Part shown: positions 1 to 10,071 of the stretch, piece after piece
How positions within the stretch are numbered: the stretch's first letter is position 1
Layout: the number at the start of each line of letters is the position of its first letter
Assembly: GCF_030332225.1 (NCBI RefSeq)
Contig: NZ_JAOWIF010000033.1
Coordinates: 124,001-188,000 of the forward strand
Source of the DNA: Citrobacter sp. Cu233
GTDB taxonomy: Bacteria; Pseudomonadota; Gammaproteobacteria; Enterobacterales; Enterobacteriaceae
DNA: 64,000 nucleotides
Direction: 5' to 3'
Made by a program: the position numbers and the translations under genes
The notes under the pieces: generated by a model
Seen by the model: only the letters and a program-made list of their open reading frames with translations
Told to the model about the DNA's origin: nothing
The model's database searches: none

Positions 1-1463
1 GCGGTCGACCCGAACTTCTGCTGCAGCACCGTGCCGCCACCCAGTTTTTGCCATTCCTGAGCAAAGGCATTGGCGACACGATCGCCCAGACTGCTGCGTG
101 GGATCAGCAGCAGCGGAGCCTGTTTGCCCTGGGCGTGAATATGACGTGCGGCATCGCGCGCTTCATCTTCTGGTGATAGTGCGAAGTAGCACACATTCGC
201 CAGATTCTTCACCGACTCTGGCTGGTTTAGCGCCAGTACGTTGAGCGGTGTATTGCTTTTCATCAGCTCTTCGACATTGTTCTTCAACAGCGGGCCGACA
301 ACAATGCTGGCGCCATCCTGCTGCACCTGAGCCAGGATCTGATTCAGCGGCTGTGATGACGTGTCGTAAATTTTCAGCTCTGCGGACGGATTCGCCGGCG
401 CGCTGGCTGTCGTTGCCGGTTGAACTGGCGCAGTCTGAGGCACTGCGGCCGCTGGCTGTACTGGCGTATCGTTGGTCAGATCGCTGACAGAAGCCTGAGC
501 GGGACTGGCGACGCCGTCAGTCGTCTGTGGTTGTGCCGTTGTTACACCTGCATCAGTGTTAGCTGCAGGTACGGCGGCAACAGGTGCAGCGACCGGTTGA
601 GTACCCATATTTTTTGCCGCTTCAAAGCCCTGCTGAATGGTTCGCCCAAAAACAGCGGCCTGGCCATTCAGAGGCAATAGCAGTGCTATCTTGCTGGTGG
701 AGGCGGGCTTAAAGCTCTGAACGTTGACGAGCTGCGTAGGCAACAGTTTCGCCCCAGGATTTTGTGGGTAACGTTTTTGCCAGTCGGCAATACCCGCTTT
801 CATCATGTTTGGATCGTTACGGTTATCGAACCAGACGCGCTGGAGATCCAGCCAGCCTTGTAGAACGTTTTCATCAGCGTTGATGACCAGCGTCTGCGCT
901 TGTTCTGGCGTCATTGACGACAGGGCCTGCCAGGTGGCATCGATATTCTTCTGCTTGTCTTTTGCGGCGAGCAGAGGTTCCTGGGCAATTAACGCACGTA
1001 GCAGAGAGAGGGAAGGCCGTCCCTGGCTGGCATCAATTTGCGCCTGCCAGTAACGTGCTTGCTGGTTTTGCGAGAAATCGGCTGGTTTTAACTGACCCAG
1101 TAGCGCCTGTGCGCCAGCGATATCTTTCTGCGCAAGTTTGATTTCGACGGCCAGTAGTGACTGTTCAGGACGCTGGGTATCGTTCAGTTGCTGCGGCAAC
1201 TGGTTGAACAACTCGACCGCCTGCTGGCTCTTGCCTTCTTTCAGCAGTGCACGAATGGCGAGTAATTGCCAGTTGGTCTTGCTATCATCTGAGCTTTGCT
1301 GCATTTGCTGCAGATAAAAGCCGGAATCAGCCTGTGCTGTGCCCTGCATATGGGCAGCACTCTGGTCTGGCGCCTGGGTGCCACAGCCTGCGAAAATCAA
1401 TGCTGCCAGAATGACAGGCAGCGCGCGTGCAGCTTTCAAACGAGAAAATGTTGAGGGTACCAT
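1..1463 (-). CDS. lpoA: Penicillin-binding protein activator LpoA, partial (C-terminal part outside window)
   Basis: This outer-membrane lipoprotein activates the peptidoglycan synthase PBP1A (MrcA) from the periplasmic face. The reading frame is open from the ATG at 1463 to the window edge, so about 487 residues are visible and the last part of the LppC-like domain is missing. The N-terminus is a lipoprotein signal peptide with lipobox LIFAGC, so Cys26 is the expected lipidated residue. A TPR-like helical region follows, then a Pro/Ala/Gln/Thr-rich linker (around residues 275-365) and the periplasmic-binding-like fold. The gene is divergent from rsmI with only 62 bases between starts, the same arrangement as in E. 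coli (yraM/yraL). Identification rests on close similarity to E. coli LpoA along the visible length. Confidence 0.96.
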   Translation of the reverse strand, partial: MVPSTFSRLKAARALPVILAALIFAGCGTQAPDQSAAHMQGTAQADSGFYLQQMQQSSDDSKTNWQLLAIRALLKEGKSQQAVELFNQLPQQLNDTQRPEQSLLAVEIKLAQKDIAGAQALLGQLKPADFSQNQQARYWQAQIDASQGRPSLSLLRALIAQEPLLAAKDKQKNIDATWQALSSMTPEQAQTLVINADENVLQGWLDLQRVWFDNRNDPNMMKAGIADWQKRYPQNPGAKLLPTQLVNVQSFKPASTSKIALLLPLNGQAAVFGRTIQQGFEAAKNMGTQPVAAPVAAVPAANTDAGVTTAQPQTTDGVASPAQASVSDLTNDTPVQPAAAVPQTAPVQPATTASAPANPSAELKIYDTSSQPLNQILAQVQQDGASIVVGPLLKNNVEELMKSNTPLNVLALNQPESVKNLANVCYFALSPEDEARDAARHIHAQGKQAPLLLIPRSSLGDRVANAFAQEWQKLGGGTVLQQKFGST

Positions 1464-1525
1464 ACTGTATCCAGTGATATTTTTTACGCAATGCTCAATA
1501 TTAAATCGGCAATACGGACGACACA

Positions 1526-2389
1526 ATGAAACAACACGAATCGGCGGATAATTCTCAAGGCCAACTCTTTATTGTACCTACTCCTATCGGAAATTTGGCT
1601 GATATTACCCAACGAGCGCTCGAAGTTTTACAAGCCGTTGATTTGATTGCCGCTGAAGATACTCGTCATACAGGGCTATTGTTACAACACTTCGCGATTA
1701 ACGCGCGATTGTTCGCCCTGCATGACCACAACGAGCAGCAAAAGGCCGAAACGCTGGTGGCAAAGCTCAAAGAAGGGCAAAACATTGCGCTGGTTTCCGA
1801 TGCCGGAACACCGTTGATTAACGATCCCGGCTACCATCTGGTGCGCACCTGTCGCGAAGCGGGGATCCGCGTGGTACCTCTGCCTGGCCCTTGTGCGGCG
1901 ATTGCCGCGTTGAGTGCTGCAGGTCTGCCATCAGATCGTTTCTGCTATGAGGGGTTCCTGCCAGCCAAATCTAAAGGGCGTCGTGATGCGATGAAAGCCA
2001 TTGAGGCTGAACCACGTACGCTTATTTTTTATGAATCCACTCACCGCTTGCTGGACAGCCTGGAAGATATGGTAGCGGTCTGGGGCGAATCCCGTTATGT
2101 CGTGCTGGCGCGTGAACTGACCAAAACCTGGGAAACCATTCATGGTGCGCCGGTGGGTGAGTTGCTGGCGTGGGTCAAAGAAGACGAAAATCGCCGTAAA
2201 GGTGAAATGGTGCTGATTGTCGAAGGGCATAAAGCGCAAGAAGACGACCTTCCGGCTGATGCGCTGCGTACGCTAGCCTTATTGCAGGCAGAATTGCCGC
2301 TGAAAAAGGCCGCCGCGCTGGCCGCAGAAATCCACGGCGTGAAGAAGAATGCGCTGTATAAGTATGCGCTGGACCAGCAGGGAGAGTAA
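1526..2389 (+). CDS. rsmI: 16S rRNA (cytidine1402-2'-O)-methyltransferase RsmI
   Basis: RsmI methylates the 2'-OH of C1402 in the ribosomal P site using S-adenosylmethionine; together with RsmH it makes m4Cm1402 and tunes decoding fidelity. The 287-residue protein has the tetrapyrrole-methylase fold. The N-terminal [12 protein letters not shown] and AEDTRHTG motifs, [12 protein letters not shown] near residues 91-102 and PGPCAAI near residues 120-126 are all intact. Length equals that of the E. coli protein (286 residues) and the sequence is nearly identical. The ATG at 1526 gives the family's usual N-terminus. It is a monocistronic housekeeping gene. It sits directly next to kbaY here, whereas E. 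coli K-12 has further aga and fimbrial genes in between. Confidence 0.97.
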   Translation: MKQHESADNSQGQLFIVPTPIGNLADITQRALEVLQAVDLIAAEDTRHTGLLLQHFAINARLFALHDHNEQQKAETLVAKLKEGQNIALVSDAGTPLINDPGYHLVRTCREAGIRVVPLPGPCAAIAALSAAGLPSDRFCYEGFLPAKSKGRRDAMKAIEAEPRTLIFYESTHRLLDSLEDMVAVWGESRYVVLARELTKTWETIHGAPVGELLAWVKEDENRRKGEMVLIVEGHKAQEDDLPADALRTLALLQAELPLKKAAALAAEIHGVKKNALYKYALDQQGE

Positions 2390-2401
2390 GCCAGATTGTT
2401 G

Positions 2402-2428
2402 ATGGCCAAACCGACAAGGGTATGGCCA
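2402..2428. terminator. Possible terminator hairpin between convergent rsmI and kbaY
   Basis: ATGGCCA (2402-2408) pairs with TGGCCAT (2422-2428) across a short loop in the 55-base gap between the converging rsmI and kbaY stop codons. There is no clear T-run, so the terminator role is inferred from position. Confidence 0.35.
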
Positions 2429-2444
2429 TTAGCTAACACAGTGC

Positions 2445-3338
<894 letters not shown>

Positions 3339-4493
3339 TTAGGCGTTCCAGGGATGAATAACAACGCCCTGTACAACGCGGTTCACAGTGCCGCTGGCTG
3401 AAGGCGTATCCGGTGTATTGCCGATATTGATGGATTGCGTCAAAGCAAAAACCTGGGCGTAGATTAGGAAGCAGAACGCCAATTCCATATCGATGAAAGA
3501 GCGTGCTGGTGGCAGCAGAATATGTGGGCCTGCTTCAATCACCTCATGAGTTTGTGCGGCAATCGCGACAACCCGCAATGCCTGCCGATCGCGGCGTAAC
3601 TCTGCCAGCAGATCGAGATCGTATTGACGTGTATACGGATGGCTGGAAACAAAGACCACTACCAGCGTTTCGTTATCAACCAGCGACTTTGGACCGTGAC
3701 GAAAGCCTGTCGGGGAGTCATAGAATGCGGCCAGTTTGCCTGCAGTCAGCTCCAGGACTTTCAGTGCTGATTCCCGCGCTGCTCCCTGTAATCCACCGCT
3801 ACCGAGGTAAACGATCCGTTTCCAGGGTTCATTGCCAAATACACCGTCGCTGAAATCGCCCAGCGAAGTCAGAATCGCCTGGCACCGTTCGGCCACGTCA
3901 CGGAAGGTCTGGCTGTTGATTTTCTCCGGGGCAAATACTGCCAGGCAGCTGGCCATCATGGTGGTAATGCTGCTGGTCATGGCGAAGCCACGGTCATGTG
4001 TCTCTGCGGGCATTAACAGAGCAAAGGCATTGTCGCTTGCAACTGCGTTTTGATAGAGGCTACCTGCTTCGTTGCAGGTGATCGGCAGGTGATAACACTC
4101 AGGCACAAACTGATTAGCCAGTTCCACTGCTGCAACGCTTTCAGGGCTGTTACCTGAGCGAGCGAAAGAAATGAGCAGCAGCGGATGTGCGGGATTCAGG
4201 TAATCCATCGGATTGGTGACCAGATCGGTGGTCGGCACAGCGCTGATGTTTTTACCGGTATAGCTTGCCAGCCAAGGGGCGATGATGTCGCCAATGAATG
4301 CTGATGTTCCAGCCCCGGTCAGTATGATCCGCAGATCGTTTTTGCGCAGTAATGGTGCGAGAAAGCTGTCAATGGCAGATCGAATGTTGTCGATATTCGT
4401 AAGGGAACGGATCCAACTGGCAGGTTGTTGACGGATCTCTTCTTCGGTCCAGGTGCCCGTTACCGCGGTAACAGGGGTATAGGTTTCTGGCAT
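3339..4493 (-). CDS. agaS: D-galactosamine-6-phosphate deaminase/isomerase AgaS
   Basis: AgaS converts galactosamine-6-phosphate to tagatose-6-phosphate and ammonia, taking the product of the deacetylase AgaA. The 384-residue protein has two SIS sugar-phosphate domains: the first is marked by ILTGAGTSAFIGD near residues 57-69 and ISFARSGNSPESVAA near 108-122, the second by YLGSGGLQGAARESALK near 229-245 and the DSPTGFRHGPKS stretch near 260-271. It is first in a short operon with kbaY and has its own upstream region with two strong operator-like boxes, so it is probably transcribed from a separate AgaR-controlled promoter, as known in E. coli. Length and sequence match the E. coli family member. 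Confidence 0.95.
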   Translation of the reverse strand: MPETYTPVTAVTGTWTEEEIRQQPASWIRSLTNIDNIRSAIDSFLAPLLRKNDLRIILTGAGTSAFIGDIIAPWLASYTGKNISAVPTTDLVTNPMDYLNPAHPLLLISFARSGNSPESVAAVELANQFVPECYHLPITCNEAGSLYQNAVASDNAFALLMPAETHDRGFAMTSSITTMMASCLAVFAPEKINSQTFRDVAERCQAILTSLGDFSDGVFGNEPWKRIVYLGSGGLQGAARESALKVLELTAGKLAAFYDSPTGFRHGPKSLVDNETLVVVFVSSHPYTRQYDLDLLAELRRDRQALRVVAIAAQTHEVIEAGPHILLPPARSFIDMELAFCFLIYAQVFALTQSINIGNTPDTPSASGTVNRVVQGVVIHPWNA

Positions 4494-4550
4494 AACTTAA
4501 GTCCTTAGTCTTGTAAATTCCACATAAGACGCTGGCGAGAATGTCGCTAT

Positions 4551-4570
4551 CTTTCGTTTCGTTTCACTTG
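4551..4570 (+). promoter_or_regulatory. AgaR-type operator box upstream of agaS
   Basis: CTTTCGTTTCGTTTCACTTG fits the AgaR consensus as I remember it from E. coli (TTTCRTTTYRTTTYNYTTKK). It lies 58 bases upstream of the agaS start, in the expected promoter zone. Confidence 0.7.
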
Positions 4571-4625
4571 TTCATCTTGTCGATTGATTAAAATCTATAG
4601 GAAAGAAATCGAAAGAGCAATGTCC

Positions 4626-4647
4626 CAAAGTGAAATAAAACGAAATT
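4626..4647 (-). promoter_or_regulatory. Second AgaR-type operator box upstream of agaS
   Basis: Read on the minus strand, the box is TTTCGTTTTATTTCACTTTG, again matching the AgaR-like consensus. It is in opposite orientation to the box at 4551, with about 55 bases between them, which would allow cooperative binding or looping. Confidence 0.65.
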
Positions 4648-4734
4648 TGTGATCGTGAGAACGAAAGGTGTGACTATCTTATTGATCTATAAGAAGTAGG
4701 CTTGTTGTAGGATGGTTAGGTATTTACTCAAGCG

Positions 4735-4773
4735 AAAGGAAAAGAAAGGCCTTGCGATCGAAGACCGCAGGCC
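4735..4773 (-). terminator. Terminator after agaA
   Basis: On the minus strand, shortly after the agaA stop, GGCCTGCG pairs with CGCAAGGCC (one bulge) and is followed by a pyrimidine/T-rich run (complement of 4735-4747). This would end the kbaZ-agaVWEFA transcript. Confidence 0.6.
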
Positions 4774-4794
4774 AACACGAGACAAAATGAAAGG

Positions 4795-5928
4795 TCAAAG
4801 GGGGAGAGCCTGACCCTGAATCCAGATCTGTTGTAAATGTAGCCCGCTATTGAGCGCGATCGCGTCTGCACGTTTTCCCACTGCTAACGATCCCAGTTGG
4901 CGATCGATACCCAACAGACGAGCGGGGTGGAGAGAGGCCATATGAATTGCCTCTTCTGCCGTTATCCCGGTGAGCTCGACCATATTACGTACGGCTGCGT
5001 CAACCGAGAGCGTGCTACCAGCCAGGCCACCGGAGGCGGTACGCACAATACCACTGTGCATTTCCACCTCCTCACCGCAGAGCGTATAGCGTCCGTCTGG
5101 CATTCCTGCAGCCTGCATGGCATCGGTGATCAGCACCAGTCTGTCTTTGGCGCAACAGCAGCAGAGCTTCATGGCCGCCGGGTGGACATGGTGTCCGTCA
5201 GCGATAAGTTCCAGCCAGGCGCAAGGGTCGGTTAACCCTGCGCCAACCATTCCTGGCTCCCGATGATGTAAGCCGGTCATACCGTTATAGCAGTGAACCA
5301 GTCCGTCAGCGCCGGCGTCAAAGGCCGTGCGGGTTTGTTCCCAGGTAGCTGTGCTGTGGCCCAGCATCACCCGTACGTTGCGCTGCTTCAGATGTTCGAT
5401 GGCCTGCAATGCACCGGTTTTTTCTGGTGCCAGCGCAACGACGCGCAATGTTTGCTGGGAAATCGCAATCAGTTCATCCAGTTCACTGAGTTCCAGTTCC
5501 CTGAAAAGCTCAGGCGGGTGCGCCCCTTTGTTCTGCGGCGTAAAGTACGGGCCTTCAAGATAACTGCCCAGCACCTGTGCGCCGGGCCCTCCGGAGTGGT
5601 AGCGATGGGCGATACGCTCAAGCGCCTTGTGAATATCCGGTAGTGGAGCGGTGACGGTAGTGGGTAGCCAGTTGGCTACCCCTTCACGCGCTTTGTGCAT
5701 CGCCAGTTTGTCGAGCGTATCCGGTGCTTCATCCATCACATCGGCACCCGCGCCCCCGTGTACGTGGGTATCAATGTATGCCGGACAGAGCAGTTCAGCA
5801 TCGCGGACCATAACGCCGGAAGGAATTGGCTCTATTGCCGCAATGATACCGTCTTCAATATGCAATTGATGATCGTCCAGCCAGCCCTGTTCGGTCAGTA
5901 GACGTCTGGCGCGCAGTAGCAGTGTCAT
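4795..5928 (-). CDS. agaA: N-acetylgalactosamine-6-phosphate deacetylase AgaA
   Basis: AgaA removes acetate from GalNAc-6-phosphate, giving galactosamine-6-phosphate for AgaS. The 377-residue protein belongs to the NagA amidohydrolase family: DTHVHGGAGADVMDE near residues 53-67 supplies the HxH metal motif, LEGPYF near 125-130, LGHSTA near 194-199, the HCYNGM stretch near 217-222 and LITDAM near 266-271 (catalytic Asp) are all present. It is therefore full length, unlike E. coli K-12 where a deletion has removed part of agaA. The start codon overlaps the agaF stop (ATGA), showing translational coupling. NagA itself could be an alternative, but the PTS neighbours make AgaA the better call. Confidence 0.94.
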   Translation of the reverse strand: MTLLLRARRLLTEQGWLDDHQLHIEDGIIAAIEPIPSGVMVRDAELLCPAYIDTHVHGGAGADVMDEAPDTLDKLAMHKAREGVANWLPTTVTAPLPDIHKALERIAHRYHSGGPGAQVLGSYLEGPYFTPQNKGAHPPELFRELELSELDELIAISQQTLRVVALAPEKTGALQAIEHLKQRNVRVMLGHSTATWEQTRTAFDAGADGLVHCYNGMTGLHHREPGMVGAGLTDPCAWLELIADGHHVHPAAMKLCCCCAKDRLVLITDAMQAAGMPDGRYTLCGEEVEMHSGIVRTASGGLAGSTLSVDAAVRNMVELTGITAEEAIHMASLHPARLLGIDRQLGSLAVGKRADAIALNSGLHLQQIWIQGQALPL

Positions 5929-6359
5929 ATCCCTTCCTCAACGGGCTTTTCCTCACGGCAGCGTCCCAGCTCGTCCACCAGGCTGGTTAAACCCCGGTGC
6001 CCGCACTCCAGCGCCTGCAAACGAAACGCTTCGCTGCTCAGGTCGTCGCGCTCCAGCACCATCTCCAGTAGCAGTTGTAGATTGGTACCGGTGATCACTT
6101 CAGTACCTTGCCTTTGCATGGCTAGTGTGGAAGCGACGCGAAATGGTGTCCCGCCCAACAAATCAGTCAGAAACACGATGTCTTGCTGCGCATCCAGTTC
6201 ATCCACCGCCTGTTCAAGTTGTGAGGTGAGCAAGGCAGTGGTTGAGGTTTCCGGAAAGTCGATGGCAATGAACTGAGTCTGCTCACCCAGAATCTGTTTC
6301 ATCGCTTTTTCCATTCCGCTGGCAAACCCGCCATGACCCGTCAAAATAATACCTAACAT
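5925..6359 (-). CDS. agaF: PTS EIIA component for N-acetylgalactosamine, AgaF
   Basis: This cytoplasmic mannose-family EIIA domain passes phosphate from HPr to the EIIB protein AgaV. The 144-residue protein starts MLGIILTGHGGFASGM; His9 in TGHG is the expected phosphorylated residue. FLTDLLGGTPF near residues 63-73 is the second conserved family motif. It lies 16 bases after agaE and overlaps agaA by four bases, so it is in the middle of the kbaZ-agaVWEFA operon. E. coli K-12 has lost this gene, while GalNAc-using E. coli strains keep it. Confidence 0.94.
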   Translation of the reverse strand: MLGIILTGHGGFASGMEKAMKQILGEQTQFIAIDFPETSTTALLTSQLEQAVDELDAQQDIVFLTDLLGGTPFRVASTLAMQRQGTEVITGTNLQLLLEMVLERDDLSSEAFRLQALECGHRGLTSLVDELGRCREEKPVEEGI

Positions 6360-6375
6360 CTACAACCCCTTATAT

Positions 6376-7254
6376 TTACAGGAAATGACAGAACTTACCT
6401 ACGACGCCGAGCACCACGGTAATGGCGATAAGGCGCAGAGGACTCCAGCCACGGCGGACCAGCCAGAACATGGTTAATGTGTAGACCAGCGGTAAAAAAG
6501 CAGGCATCAGCTTGTCTATCACATCTGTTTGCAGTTTCACTACCGCATCGCCAGCAGTGATTTCCAGCGTAGTGCTCAGGCGAACATAGGTCGCTACCAG
6601 CGCACCGATCACCGTCATCCCAACGATGGATGCCGCATGTCCAACCTTTTTGGTGTTAGCTTTAATCAGCGGAATGGCAGCAACGCCCATTCGATAAGCA
6701 TAGTGTGCCAGCCCAAAGCGCAGACCAAGATGAACCACGTTGAACATAACAATAAAGACAACTGCGCCAAGAATAGAGCCTTGCAGCGCCAGACTGGCCC
6801 CGATACCGCCGCAAATAGGCAGTAACGTTAACCAGAACATGGCATCGCCGATGCCGCCAAGCGGCGCACCCACGGCAATCTTGGTGCTTTGAATACTGTT
6901 CACATCCTGCTTGGAACGTTCCATCGCCAGGATAATCCCGATAACAAACGTGACCAGGAACGGGTGTGTGTTGAAGAAGCCCATATGGCCTTTCATCGAA
7001 CGCGCCAAATCGCGCTTATTGGTATGGATCTTTTTCAGAGCAGGTAACAGGCCGTACAGCCATCCTGATGCCTGCATACGTTCGTAGTTAAAAGAGGCCT
7101 GCAACAGCATTGAACGCCAGGCAACACGGTTGATATCTTTTTTCGTCAGCTCGGCACCGATATTCTGGTCTTCGTAGACGTTTTCATTGGTGCCGGACAG
7201 CAGCGTTTCTTCGGTTTCGGAAACGTTCGGCAGAGCCGTTTGATTAGATGCCAT
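6376..7254 (-). CDS. agaE: PTS EIID component for N-acetylgalactosamine, AgaE
   Basis: AgaE is the EIID membrane subunit that pairs with EIIC (AgaW) to form the GalNAc channel. The 292-residue protein has the mannose-family EIID features: a cytoplasmic N-terminal part with the conserved LLQASFNYERMQASGWLYG stretch (residues 50-68), the HMGFFNTHPFLVTFVIGI region near 90-107, the GAPLGGIGDAMFWLTLLP loop near 127-144, and a hydrophobic C-terminal segment. The first 35 or so residues are an acidic extension. Its start lies inside the end of agaW (11-base overlap), implying coupled translation. Confidence 0.93.
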   Translation of the reverse strand: MASNQTALPNVSETEETLLSGTNENVYEDQNIGAELTKKDINRVAWRSMLLQASFNYERMQASGWLYGLLPALKKIHTNKRDLARSMKGHMGFFNTHPFLVTFVIGIILAMERSKQDVNSIQSTKIAVGAPLGGIGDAMFWLTLLPICGGIGASLALQGSILGAVVFIVMFNVVHLGLRFGLAHYAYRMGVAAIPLIKANTKKVGHAASIVGMTVIGALVATYVRLSTTLEITAGDAVVKLQTDVIDKLMPAFLPLVYTLTMFWLVRRGWSPLRLIAITVVLGVVGKFCHFL

Positions 7255-8023
7255 CTTCGAATTCCTCTTTTTGTGCTGCGGGAGCTGTAGGTTCAGGTGA
7301 TTTACGCAGAAAATCGATCAGCGCCATTGCCAGTGCTGCGGCGGCGATCGCCAGCACAGGGAGTTTGAGCCAGGCTGCGGCTACAAAACCCAGGATGAAG
7401 TAGGGGATATAGACGTTTTTCATCATGATTTTCAGCAGTACGGCGAAGCCGATAGCTGGCATGATGCCGCCTGCCACACCCAGTCCGTCAATCAGACGCG
7501 TTGGCAGAACATCTATCGCGGTTTTGGCATGTTCCGCGCCAAAGTAAATCGGCAGGAACGCGCATAAAAAGTAGAAGGTCCCCAACGCGAGCAACGCCAG
7601 ATAGTTGACCCGCTCAATCCCGGCGGTATCGGCATTCGCTGCCATGCGATCGCAGCGAGCCATCACCCCGGACATCACAGAGAACAGGAAAGTAATCCCC
7701 ATCTGTACTGCTACGGCGAACGGTACCGCCACACCTACGGCAACTTCAGGTTTCACTCCGGTCGTTATGGCAAACGTGGTTCCCACGATAGTGCCGATAA
7801 TCACGTTTGGCGGTTGAGCTCCCGCTAGTGGGGCAAGACCCATCCACACCAGTTCCAGAGTACCACCTGTTAAAATACCGGTATGCAGATCGCCCAGAAT
7901 CAGGCCGACCAGCGGCCCGAGAACAACCGGGCGGTGCATGTGCGTTAACCCGTTGAACATATCCAGGCCTGCAATAAAGGCGAGAATACCCAACGCAAAA
8001 GCCTGCAACAGACTGATTTCCAT
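7244..8023 (-). CDS. agaW: PTS EIIC component for N-acetylgalactosamine, AgaW
   Basis: This is the EIIC membrane subunit of the mannose-type GalNAc PTS and forms most of the sugar path. The 259-residue protein is almost wholly hydrophobic, with several membrane segments. The family sequence GLTHMHRPVVLGPLVGLILGD near residues 25-45 and the GGTLELVWMGLAPLAGAQPP motif near 53-72 (sugar-binding region) are intact. E. coli K-12 carries only a truncated agaW, so the full gene here argues for GalNAc growth. It sits 10 bases after agaV and overlaps agaE. Confidence 0.93.
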   Translation of the reverse strand: MEISLLQAFALGILAFIAGLDMFNGLTHMHRPVVLGPLVGLILGDLHTGILTGGTLELVWMGLAPLAGAQPPNVIIGTIVGTTFAITTGVKPEVAVGVAVPFAVAVQMGITFLFSVMSGVMARCDRMAANADTAGIERVNYLALLALGTFYFLCAFLPIYFGAEHAKTAIDVLPTRLIDGLGVAGGIMPAIGFAVLLKIMMKNVYIPYFILGFVAAAWLKLPVLAIAAAALAMALIDFLRKSPEPTAPAAQKEEFEDGI

Positions 8024-8033
8024 TGTGAATCCC

Positions 8034-8507
8034 TCAGAGAAGTTTATAGAGGTCCTGGGTGGGTTCTGTTGGAACGCCCTGAACGAAGCATTCCACTCCA
8101 GCGGCTTTGAGCCCGTTGAACGCCGTAATATCAGCAGCGTCTACAGAAACCGTTTTGGCGATTTGTTGCTTGCCGTTGGCGTAGTGCATATTGCCAACGT
8201 TGATACGGTTAACAGGAACACCGCCTTCGACCAGACGGAAAAAATCCGCAGGCGATTTGCAGACCAGCAGAATTTTCTGGCGATCAGCGGCACGGTGAAT
8301 ATTGTCGATCACTTTTTGTAGTGACCAGAAGCGTACGGCGATCCCTTCTGCCAGTACCATTTCCATCAGGTTTTGCTGCACTGGATCTTCAGCCACCTCA
8401 TCATTAGCGACCAGCACCAGGTTTGCCCCCGCAAACCCGACCCATTGCACACCAACCTGACCGTGGATCAGACGTTCATCAATGCGACTTAATACAATGT
8501 TTGGCAT
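8034..8507 (-). CDS. agaV: PTS EIIB component for N-acetylgalactosamine, AgaV
   Basis: AgaV is the cytoplasmic EIIB protein that receives phosphate from AgaF and phosphorylates GalNAc as it enters. I place the start at the ATG at 8507, which gives MPNIVLSRIDERLIHGQV, the normal EIIB N-terminus; the frame is open upstream to 8549 but that would overlap kbaZ and add an unrelated lysine-rich leader. A purine-rich GAGAAAAAT sequence precedes it. His15 in ERLIHGQV is the expected phosphorylated residue. Length is 157 residues, as expected for the family. The gene starts 19 bases after the kbaZ stop and belongs to the same operon. Confidence 0.94.
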   Translation of the reverse strand: MPNIVLSRIDERLIHGQVGVQWVGFAGANLVLVANDEVAEDPVQQNLMEMVLAEGIAVRFWSLQKVIDNIHRAADRQKILLVCKSPADFFRLVEGGVPVNRINVGNMHYANGKQQIAKTVSVDAADITAFNGLKAAGVECFVQGVPTEPTQDLYKLL

Positions 8508-8526
8508 GGTATTTTTCTCTTTTTTG

Positions 8527-9822
8527 TTATGCGTTACGATCTGGAGCACCCAGGCAGGCGCAGTGATATTGCTGCAGTATGTCCTGAATATGGTTAATGA
8601 TGAGTTCTCGCGGCGTGGCGCAGAGATCTCCCTCGCGCACTTTTACGTACTGCAAGGGTAAATACTGGCTAATCAGCGGTAGTGGAATGGGGTCGTCCGC
8701 CAGGTTACGTACCAGACGTTCAAATGCTTCATCAATCTGGCTGTCCGGCCAGTAGTAACGAACCCGATCAGAGTAGCTGTATCCACGGGCCAGACGGCGT
8801 GCGTTGCCATCACCGTGATAATGGCTCTGCCAGTACTCTGGTCTATCAAGCATTACGCTTTCCAGCACATGTCGCAGGCCCGAGCTGGCTTTTGCAGGCA
8901 GCAATTCTTCTTCAATGGCAGCTAACGAAAACAGCGCTTCGCGCAGGGCGAAGGTAAGCGCGGGTCCTACTTTCAGAATAGCGAAGTGGTCTATTACCAG
9001 TTGGCGCAAGGACTGTGGCGTTTGGTAATCCGTAGAATGCGCTTCAAAAACCAGTGTGTCGTAGTCTTCCACCATTTTACTGAGTGCCACGGCTTTCTGC
9101 GGTTGATAATCAATGATGTGCGTGTGGTCGAATTCAACGCCAGGTTGCACGACCAGGGCGATAATACGTGCCCATATACCTTCCAGCCCGCGCTTTTCAA
9201 AGGCGTGATAGTGGGCCTGCAGCGTTGCACGTGCGGCATCTGGCGTTGTTACCGCCAGTTCGGTTAACGCTTCGTGTGCGCCACCAGGAACCGGAACTTC
9301 TGTGCCAATCACATAGACCAGGTCAGACTCGCCAAAATGTGCCATACAGGTTTCTTCGGCGACTTTGGCCAGGCGTGCGGCGCGCTCAGCGACGATTTCA
9401 TCCGTCAGTGGAACCGGGTCGTTGGCACAAGACATGCTGCAATCGAGGTGGATTTTTTTAAATCCTGCGGCGACATAGCTCTTGATCAGATCGTCAGCAT
9501 TGGCCATTGCCTGTTCCGCAGGCAGATTTTGCCAACGGTTTGGCCCGAGATGGTCTCCGCCGAGAATCAGCATATCCTGAGAAAAATCAAGCGAGTCGGC
9601 TAATCGGCAGACAAAACTGCGAAAATCGGCTGGCGTCATACCTGTATAGCCGCCAAACTGATCAACCTGATTAGAGGTTGCTTCGATCAACAGCGGTGTA
9701 TGGTTTGCATGGGCGTAGCGTATTGCGGCTTCCAGTACGATTGGATGCGCGGAACAAACGGCATAAATCCCGTTTGCCTTCCCCCGTTTATGCTGCTCGA
9801 CCATTTTAGTTAGATGTTTCAC
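8527..9822 (-). CDS. kbaZ: Tagatose-1,6-bisphosphate aldolase stabilising subunit KbaZ (AgaZ)
   Basis: KbaZ is the non-catalytic partner needed for full activity and stability of the aldolase KbaY. The 431-residue protein matches E. coli KbaZ along its length, including [19 protein letters not shown] near residues 19-37, [12 protein letters not shown] near 86-97 and [10 protein letters not shown]. Translation starts at GTG (9820-9822) preceded by GGAGAGGAAA, a strong ribosome binding site, and no ATG nearby fits the family N-terminus. It is the first gene of the aga operon and is divergent from agaR across a 249-base operator-rich gap. Confidence 0.94.
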   Translation of the reverse strand: MKHLTKMVEQHKRGKANGIYAVCSAHPIVLEAAIRYAHANHTPLLIEATSNQVDQFGGYTGMTPADFRSFVCRLADSLDFSQDMLILGGDHLGPNRWQNLPAEQAMANADDLIKSYVAAGFKKIHLDCSMSCANDPVPLTDEIVAERAARLAKVAEETCMAHFGESDLVYVIGTEVPVPGGAHEALTELAVTTPDAARATLQAHYHAFEKRGLEGIWARIIALVVQPGVEFDHTHIIDYQPQKAVALSKMVEDYDTLVFEAHSTDYQTPQSLRQLVIDHFAILKVGPALTFALREALFSLAAIEEELLPAKASSGLRHVLESVMLDRPEYWQSHYHGDGNARRLARGYSYSDRVRYYWPDSQIDEAFERLVRNLADDPIPLPLISQYLPLQYVKVREGDLCATPRELIINHIQDILQQYHCACLGAPDRNA

Positions 9823-9857
9823 TTTCCTCTCCAGGTCAGATTACTGCGACATCAATC

Positions 9858-9877
9858 TTTCGTTTTGTTTCATTTAA
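9858..9877 (+). promoter_or_regulatory. AgaR-type operator box near the kbaZ start
   Basis: TTTCGTTTTGTTTCATTTAA closely follows the AgaR-like consensus. It is 35 bases upstream of the kbaZ GTG and so close to the likely transcription start. Confidence 0.6.
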
Positions 9878-9894
9878 TACTGCATCATGGTGTT

Positions 9895-9960
9895 ATAAAA
9901 ATAAAACGAAAGATAATGGTTTTCCGATCTGTTTCACAAAAGAAACACAATGAAAGGTTT
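9895..9960 (-). promoter_or_regulatory. Two further AgaR-type boxes between kbaZ and agaR
   Basis: Two minus-strand matches lie here: TTTCGTTTTATTTTTATAA (around 9895-9913) and a weaker one, TTTCATTGTGTTTCTTTTGTG (around 9938-9958). With the boxes at 9858 and 10029 they form a spaced cluster over the divergent promoters. Confidence 0.5.
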
Positions 9961-10028
9961 CAGCGTAAGTTCGTCCGGCTCTTCCCTGCTTGCGGGGCTT
10001 GCATTCGCGTAAAAGAAAGGCGTTAATA

Positions 10029-10053
10029 GATAAAACGAAATAAAACGAAAGGT
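10029..10053 (-). promoter_or_regulatory. AgaR-type operator box just upstream of agaR
   Basis: The minus strand reads TTTCGTTTTATTTCGTTTTA, a near-perfect match to the consensus, ending about 20 bases before the agaR start. It suggests autoregulation of agaR. Confidence 0.6.
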
Positions 10054-10071
10054 TCAACTAAAGGATTTCTT

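Larger units (their letters stand above)
4494..4794. other. agaA-agaS intergenic region (301 bases): promoter for agaSY plus terminator for agaZ-A
   Basis: No gene is seen. The half next to agaS holds two operator-like boxes (4551-4570 and 4626-4647), and the half next to agaA holds a terminator hairpin (4735-4773). The layout fits two transcription units, kbaZ-agaVWEFA ending here and agaS-kbaY starting here. Confidence 0.75.
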